NCBI RefSeq assembly: GCF_009362735.1
Contig: NZ_WHNP01000014.1
Span: 300-64,299, forward strand
DNA from: Paraburkholderia franconis
GTDB lineage: Bacteria > Pseudomonadota > Gammaproteobacteria > Burkholderiales > Burkholderiaceae
Direction: 5' to 3'
DNA: 64,000 bases
The notes under the pieces are model-generated. The model was not told the origin of the DNA. It did not search any database and saw only the letters and a list, made by a program, of their open reading frames with translations. A program made the position numbers and the translations under genes. Shown here piece after piece: positions 62,268 to 64,000 of this stretch (positions within the stretch are counted from its first letter, which is position 1; each line of letters opens with the position of its first letter).

Positions 62268-63452
62268 TTAGATGATCTCAAGGTCGGCGCGCAGTGCACC
62301 CGCTGCCTTCATGGCCTGGAGGATCGACATCAGGTCGGCGGGCGTCGCGCCGAGCGCGTTGAGCGCCTTCACCACTTCCGCGAGATTCGCGCCCGCCGTG
62401 ACGAGCTTGAGCGCGCCGTTGTCCTGCTTCATCGAAATCTGCGACTGCTGCGCGACCACCGTCTGGCCGTTCGAGAACGCGCCCGGCTGGCTCACGACGG
62501 GCTGCGTATTGACGATCACGGACAGATTGCCGTGCGCGACCGCGCAGCTTTGCAGCGTGACCATCTGGTTCATCACGATGGAGCCCGTGCGCGCGTTCAG
62601 GATCACCTTCGCGGCGGCCTGCGCGGGCTTCACGTCGAGGTTCTGCAACTGCGCCATGAACGAGACCTGCTGCGCCGGATCGGCGGGCGCGCGCAGCTGG
62701 ATCGTGCGGCCGTCGAGCGCAACGGCCGTGCCGAAGCCGAACGCGTTGTTGATCGCGGACGTCACGCGCTGCGTCGTGTCGTAGTCCATGTCGTTGAGTT
62801 CGAGCTGCATCGTGCCCGCCTGCGAGATCGTCGTCGGCACCGAGCGCTCGACGATCGCGCCGCCCGCGATGCGGCCCGCCGCAAGCTGGTTCACCTGCAC
62901 GCGGCTGCCGTTCGCGCTTGCGCCCGCGCCGCCGACGGCCATGTTGCCCTGCGCGAGCGCATACACCGCGCCGTCCGCGCCCTTGAGCGGCGTGAGCAGC
63001 AGCGTGCCGCCGCGCAGGCTCTTCGCGTTGCCGAGCGACGATACCGTGACGTCGATCGCTTCGCCGGGACGCGCGAACGCGGGCAGCGAGGCCGTCACCA
63101 TCACGGCCGCGACGTTCTTCAGCTGCATGCTGGAGAGCGCATTCGCGCCCGAGTTGCTCGCGCCCGCCTGCTGGTTGTTGATCGAGATGCCGAGGTTCGC
63201 GAGCATGTTCGCGAGCGTCTGCGTCGTGAACGGCGTCTGCATCGTCTGGTCGCCCGTGCCGTCGAGACCGACGACGAGGCCATAGCCGATCAGCGGGTTA
63301 TCGCGCACGCCCTGGATCTGCACGAGGTCTTTCAGGCGCTCGGCGTGCGCGACGTGCGTCGTGACGGGCAGCGCCGCGCAGGCGAGCGCGATCACGGCCA
63401 GTGCGCGCGTCGCGAAGCTGAAAACCGGGCCGAAGAGAGAAACGGTACGCAT
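62268..63452 (-). CDS. flgI: Flagellar P-ring protein FlgI
   Basis: FlgI forms the periplasmic P ring. The 394-residue protein starts MRTVSLFGPVFSFATRALAV, a signal peptide ending near VAHAE. The mature start is RLKDLVQIQGVRDNPLIGYG, followed by LVVGLDGTGDQTMQTPFTTQ and LKNVAAVMVTASLPAFARPG. LNALGATPADLMSILQAMKA is near the end. I chose ATG 63452; a GTG at 63461 would overlap flgH. Confidence 0.97.
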   Translation of the reverse strand: MRTVSLFGPVFSFATRALAVIALACAALPVTTHVAHAERLKDLVQIQGVRDNPLIGYGLVVGLDGTGDQTMQTPFTTQTLANMLANLGISINNQQAGASNSGANALSSMQLKNVAAVMVTASLPAFARPGEAIDVTVSSLGNAKSLRGGTLLLTPLKGADGAVYALAQGNMAVGGAGASANGSRVQVNQLAAGRIAGGAIVERSVPTTISQAGTMQLELNDMDYDTTQRVTSAINNAFGFGTAVALDGRTIQLRAPADPAQQVSFMAQLQNLDVKPAQAAAKVILNARTGSIVMNQMVTLQSCAVAHGNLSVIVNTQPVVSQPGAFSNGQTVVAQQSQISMKQDNGALKLVTAGANLAEVVKALNALGATPADLMSILQAMKAAGALRADLEII

Positions 63453-63454
63453 GA

Positions 63455-64000
63455 TCACCACGGCGCGACGTTGAGGAAGAAGCGTTGCAGCCAGCCCATG
63501 TTCTCGGCTTCGTCGATATAGCCCTTCGCCGAGTATTCGATCTTCGCGTCCGCTACCTGCGTCGAGTAGACGGCGTTCAGGCCGTTGATCGTGTTCGGAT
63601 TGACGACGCCCGAGAAACGCACGAACTCGTTGCCCTGATTGATCAGCATCTGCTTTTCGCCGCTCACGACGAGATTGCCGTTCGGCAGCACGTTCGTCAC
63701 CGTGACGGTGATCGTGCCGTTGAACGTGTTCGCCGCGCTCGCGCCGCCCGCTGCCTTGAACGTGTTGTCGCCGCTCGCGTCGAGGTTGACCTTGCCGAAG
63801 AAGCCGCTCAAAAACCCGGCCGTCGGCACGCCGAATTTCGTCGTGCCGTCGCGGTTCGCGTTGGCGCCCGACGATTTCGTCGCGTTGATGTTTTCGGCGA
63901 TGACGATGGTCAGGATGTCGCCGACGTTGCGCGGACGCTGGTCTTCGAACAGCGGCCGGCCAGCGTACCCCGGGTTGTAGATCGAGCCGGGCGTCTGCAG
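63455..64000 (-). CDS. flgH: Flagellar L-ring protein FlgH, 3' part
   Basis: FlgH is the outer-membrane L-ring lipoprotein. The window holds the C-terminal ~181 codons; the signal and N-terminus lie beyond the end. Visible motifs: GSIYNPGYAGRPLFEDQRPR, NVGDILTIVIAENINATKSS, and NGNLVVSGEKQMLINQGNEF with VRFSGVVNPNTI, all typical. The stop is two bases before the flgI ATG. Confidence 0.96.
   Translation of the reverse strand: MQTPGSIYNPGYAGRPLFEDQRPRNVGDILTIVIAENINATKSSGANANRDGTTKFGVPTAGFLSGFFGKVNLDASGDNTFKAAGGASAANTFNGTITVTVTNVLPNGNLVVSGEKQMLINQGNEFVRFSGVVNPNTINGLNAVYSTQVADAKIEYSAKGYIDEAENMGWLQRFFLNVAPW

Noticed and set aside
61365..63521. 718-codon open frame on the plus strand
   Set aside because: Antisense to flgJ and flgI. 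It has an Arg/His/Asp-rich composition typical of shadow frames, with no domain or start signal.

Overview
The window is chromosomal DNA from a Burkholderia-type beta-proteobacterium, most likely Paraburkholderia or a close relative. The evidence is the high GC content, the long antisense open frames this produces, an S-adenosylhomocysteine (SAH) riboswitch in front of ahcY, the order of flagellar genes, and intergenic repeats of a kind I associate with Burkholderiales. It is mostly core genome. The only accessory-looking stretch is the first ~0.75 kb, with the end of an IS3-family transposase and a gene-free, less GC-rich region.

Layout. 1-1.6 kb: IS remnant, gene-free stretch, and an orphan SAM-dependent methyltransferase facing glmS. 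1.7-7.4 kb (minus): glmS, glmU, ttcA, folB and a pteridine-reductase-like SDR. 7.4-8.8 kb (plus): a MidA/NDUFAF7-type methyltransferase and a small DUF2905 membrane protein. 8.8-13.8 kb (minus): cca, a glutathione transferase, an NDUFA9-like SDR and the lytic transglycosylase slt. 13.8-19.6 kb: 5-formyl-THF cyclo-ligase, then a MarR-type regulator divergent from a complete 5-oxoproline utilisation locus (pxpB-pxpC-pxpA-DUF969-DUF979). 19.7-28.6 kb (minus): a dipeptide ABC operon with two tandem dppA paralogues, dppB, dppC, dppD, dppF and a translationally coupled TraB/GumN protein. 28.8-31.8 kb (minus): a methyl-cycle operon (ahcY, small holin-like membrane protein, metF) behind the SAH riboswitch. 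31.9-41 kb: glycosyltransferase, lrgB-lrgA with a divergent LysR regulator, a DUF937 protein, a decayed GMC oxidoreductase, an AidB-like acyl-CoA dehydrogenase and a coniferyl-aldehyde-dehydrogenase-like ALDH. 41-64 kb: a large flagellar island.

The flagellar island holds an FlhB C-domain-like gene with a second fliK-like gene, then fliT, fliS and fliE (minus). The export/basal-body operon fliFGHIJK and fliLMNOPQR follows on plus. Then come flgL, flgK, the c-di-GMP brake gene ycgR, flgJ, flgI and the 3' part of flgH (minus). Three sites match the sigma-28 (FliA) promoter with exactly 15-nt spacing. They lie in front of fliST, flgKL and ycgR, which are late (class 3) flagellar functions.

I saw no CRISPR array, prophage, tRNA or rRNA. 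The observations most worth checking are: the MarR-type palindrome lying on a predicted pxp promoter; the attenuator between dppA and dppB and the hairpin that could mask the dppC ribosome-binding site; the nested 48-bp inverted repeat over the ycgR promoter; the folB-linked PTR1-like reductase; the FlhB-like/FliK-like gene pair; and the TCATCG hexanucleotide tract inside fliK.
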